Source: Armatimonadota bacterium (GTDB lineage Bacteria > Armatimonadota > SYMT01). From it: DNA of 7,166 bases. Shown piece by piece: positions 6,079 to 7,166 of the stretch. The DNA lies in the NCBI GenBank assembly GCA_020696885.1, contig JAJFMS010000164.1:1-7166 (forward strand), given 5' to 3'. Within the stretch, counting starts at the first letter, position 1. The number at the start of each line of letters is the position of its first letter. The position numbers and the translations under genes are program-made. The notes below the pieces were generated by a model. It was not told the DNA's origin and ran no database searches. It worked only from the letters and a program-made list of their open reading frames with translations.

Positions 6079-6720
6079 ACCCAGCTGGCACAGCGACAAG
6101 AAGCGGGGGTGCGGGCTCACTGGGAAGAGGTCTACTCCACGAAGCGGGAGACGGAGGTGTCCTGGTATCAGGACAAGCCAACCCTCTCGCTGGCGCTCAT
6201 CTGCGAAGCCGCAAGAGGCACCGCTGCGCGGGTGATTGACGTGGGCGGCGGAGCTTCCGTCCTCGTTGACCGGCTCCTAGGTCTCGGGTTCCCCTCCCCG
6301 TCTGTTCTCGACATCTCGGAAGCCGCACTCGACCAAGCCAAGACGCGCCTCGGACAGGCCGCCAGCCAGGTCACCTGGCTGGCGGGAGACATCACGAAGG
6401 TGGGAGTGCTCGGAAGCTTCGATGTCTGGCATGACCGGGCCGTTTTCCACTTCCTTACCTTAGAAGAAGATCGCCAGGCCTACCTCTCCCTGGCAGCGCG
6501 CAGTATCCCAGCAGGCGGCCACCTCGTCCTGGCGACGTTCGCCCTCGATGGACCGGAGTGCTGTAGCGGGCTTTCGGTGTGCCGATATGATGCGGCTTCC
6601 CTCGCTCGCGCCTTTGTTCCCTTCTTCAGGCTTGTTCAGGCGGCAGAGGAAACGCACTCGACCCCCTGGGGAGCCAGCCAGAAGTTCGTCTACTGCCTTT
6701 TCCGTAGGGAGAGCCGATAG
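6076..6720 (+). CDS. Class I SAM-dependent methyltransferase
   Basis: A 214-residue soluble cytoplasmic methyltransferase with a Rossmann-like fold. Motif I, the SAM-binding glycine loop, is V-I-D-V-G-G-G-A-S (53-61). The ribose-binding acidic residue is in S-V-L-D-I-S (76-81), motif III is G-D-I-T (104-107), and the motif IV region is DVWHDRAVFHFL (116-127). A conserved-looking tail has GPECCSGLSVCRYD (159-172) and H-S-T-P-W-G-A-S-Q-K-F (194-204), a pattern I associate with a small-molecule methyltransferase subfamily of unknown substrate. The N-terminal HWEEVYSTK and WYQDKP segments fit thiopurine- or tellurite-type methyltransferase relatives. The ATG at 6076 was chosen for its GAGG five bases upstream; a GTG at 6070 overlaps the cupin stop as GTGA and is an alternative. 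The pairing is odd in that the cupin is exported and this enzyme is not. Confidence 0.93.
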   Translation: MTQLAQRQEAGVRAHWEEVYSTKRETEVSWYQDKPTLSLALICEAARGTAARVIDVGGGASVLVDRLLGLGFPSPSVLDISEAALDQAKTRLGQAASQVTWLAGDITKVGVLGSFDVWHDRAVFHFLTLEEDRQAYLSLAARSIPAGGHLVLATFALDGPECCSGLSVCRYDAASLARAFVPFFRLVQAAEETHSTPWGASQKFVYCLFRRESR

Positions 6721-6765
6721 CATAACGTATGAGTTTGGGGAATAACTGCAATCTTGGAGAGTGCA

Positions 6766-6800
6766 GGCCGACTGTCCAACGGGACAGTGGTGGCCTTTGT
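6766..6800 (+). terminator. Weak terminator-like hairpin after the methyltransferase
   Basis: ACTGTCC (6771-6777) and GGACAGT (6782-6788) form a perfect 7-bp stem around a four-base loop. An outer GGCC/GGCC pair (6766-6769 with 6792-6795) can extend it. A short TTTGT follows. The position, 45 bases after the methyltransferase stop, suits a terminator, but the T-tail is poor. Confidence 0.35.
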
Positions 6801-6803
6801 GGT

Positions 6804-6821
6804 GGACCTGGCGGACCTGGC
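6804..6821. repeat. 9-bp tandem repeat GGACCTGGC, two copies
   Basis: GGACCTGGC is repeated exactly at 6804-6812 and 6813-6821. It lies in non-coding sequence between the hairpin after the methyltransferase and the oxidoreductase-like fragment. Confidence 0.5.
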
Positions 6822-6850
6822 GGAGCCCGGGCGGCTGAAGGAGGGGAACC

Positions 6851-7000
6851 GAGGTGGCGCAAGCAAACCATGCTCGGTCACCAGGGGAGTATCGGCTGCT
6901 GGACCAACAGCACGCTCAAGAGCCTATTCCCAAATACGGCCTGAAAATCGGCAACAAGGTGGCGTCCGCTATGTGGAGCCGCGAGGGCCGAAAGGATTAG
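6851..7000 (+). pseudogene. Decayed 3' fragment of a Gfo/Idh/MocA oxidoreductase gene
   Basis: By hand alignment this stretch matches the end of the intact oxidoreductase gene. Bases 6870-6920 align without gaps to 1911-1961 with 35 of 51 identical, including a shared 12-mer AGCACGCTCAAG. After a 2-base insertion, 6929-6958 matches 1968-1997 at 18 of 30. After a 3-base deletion, 6974-6995 matches 2016-2037 at 17 of 22. In protein terms, TNSTLK corresponds to TESTLK, then in a shifted frame PKYGLKIGNK to PKNGHILNNK and WSREGRKD (followed by a stop at 6998-7000) to WSREYRKG. The frameshift and the absence of the catalytic and Rossmann parts mark it as broken. Homology upstream of about 6851 is unclear. 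It could be a paralogue remnant or a decayed partial duplication. Confidence 0.5.
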
Positions 7001-7084
7001 GAGCCAGCAGTGTAGCCGTCACCGGTCTTGACACCCAGTGGTCCAGTGAGCGGTATTAATCTCTGGGCGGCTTCTTAGTGAGGA

Positions 7085-7112
7085 TTGGCAATAGTGTGGA
7101 ATTAGATACAAT
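7085..7112 (+). promoter_or_regulatory. Sigma70-like promoter pointing out of the window
   Basis: TTGGCA (7085-7090) and TACAAT (7107-7112) are separated by 16 bp, each differing from consensus by one base, in a local AT-rich patch that stands out from the surrounding GC-rich DNA. Transcription would start near 7119 and run to the right, so the target gene lies beyond 7166. A perfect TTGACA at 7028-7033 also exists, but its best -10 partner (TATTAA, 7054-7059) is 20 bp away. Confidence 0.45.
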
Positions 7113-7166
7113 AAATTCGCATTGCCCGCTCGTCGGCTGCCGGTCGCGACTCGTCACCGCTGGGAG

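Noticed and set aside
2272..6720. A complete transposon or genomic island carrying the LysR-cupin block
   Set aside because: No transposase, integrase, tRNA target, terminal inverted repeats or target-site duplications were found at the edges; only circumstantial signs of insertion remain.
6754..7059. 101-codon plus-strand open frame starting with TTG
   Set aside because: No ribosome binding site, no recognisable domain, low-complexity composition, and it crosses the decayed oxidoreductase fragment in a different frame.

Overview
The window is GC-rich bacterial chromosomal DNA with ordinary Shine-Dalgarno starts. A Tat-exported Gfo/Idh/MocA oxidoreductase, a DUF3179 protein and a TerB-like protein together suggest a soil or sediment bacterium of the Planctomycetota, Acidobacteriota, Armatimonadota or Gemmatimonadota kind. 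There is no rRNA or other phylogenetic marker here, so the phylum stays open.

Left part (1-2271): a small TerB-like protein (129-536) is followed by a 237-base intergenic stretch rich in short repeats and nested inverted repeats (about 536-741). Next comes a complete Tat-signal Gfo/Idh/MocA oxidoreductase (774-2057). The gap after it (2058-2271) holds two strong hairpins, placed where two convergent transcription units meet.

Middle part, minus strand (5478 down to 2272): a LysR-type regulator of CysL/CbbR type, then a secreted DUF3179 protein with an internally duplicated motif and a CxxC, then a secreted cysteine-containing protein of unassigned family that may be a TIM barrel. The last two genes overlap by 17 bases and are probably translationally coupled. 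The regulator lies 68 bases upstream on the same strand and may be co-transcribed.

Right part, plus strand (5594-6720): a secreted single-domain cupin and a class I SAM methyltransferase, coupled at a stop/start junction and divergent from the LysR gene. The 115-base LysR/cupin spacer has a TATAAT -10 box facing LysR and AGCTG repeats that could be operator elements. This is the usual layout for a LysR regulator and its target, so control of the cupin-methyltransferase pair by LysR is a reasonable but unproven inference.

The last 446 bases carry no intact gene. They hold a weak terminator-like hairpin, a decayed fragment resembling the 3' end of the oxidoreductase gene at 774-2057 (about 6851-7000), and a good sigma70-like promoter (7085-7112) pointing out of the window. 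The fragment means two oxidoreductase-type 3' ends bracket the 2272-6720 block, which may therefore have been inserted next to, or into, a duplicated oxidoreductase locus. I see no clear phage, CRISPR, tRNA or transposase. No convincing new system is demonstrated; the best leads are the fragment, the structured intergenic element and the paired secreted proteins.
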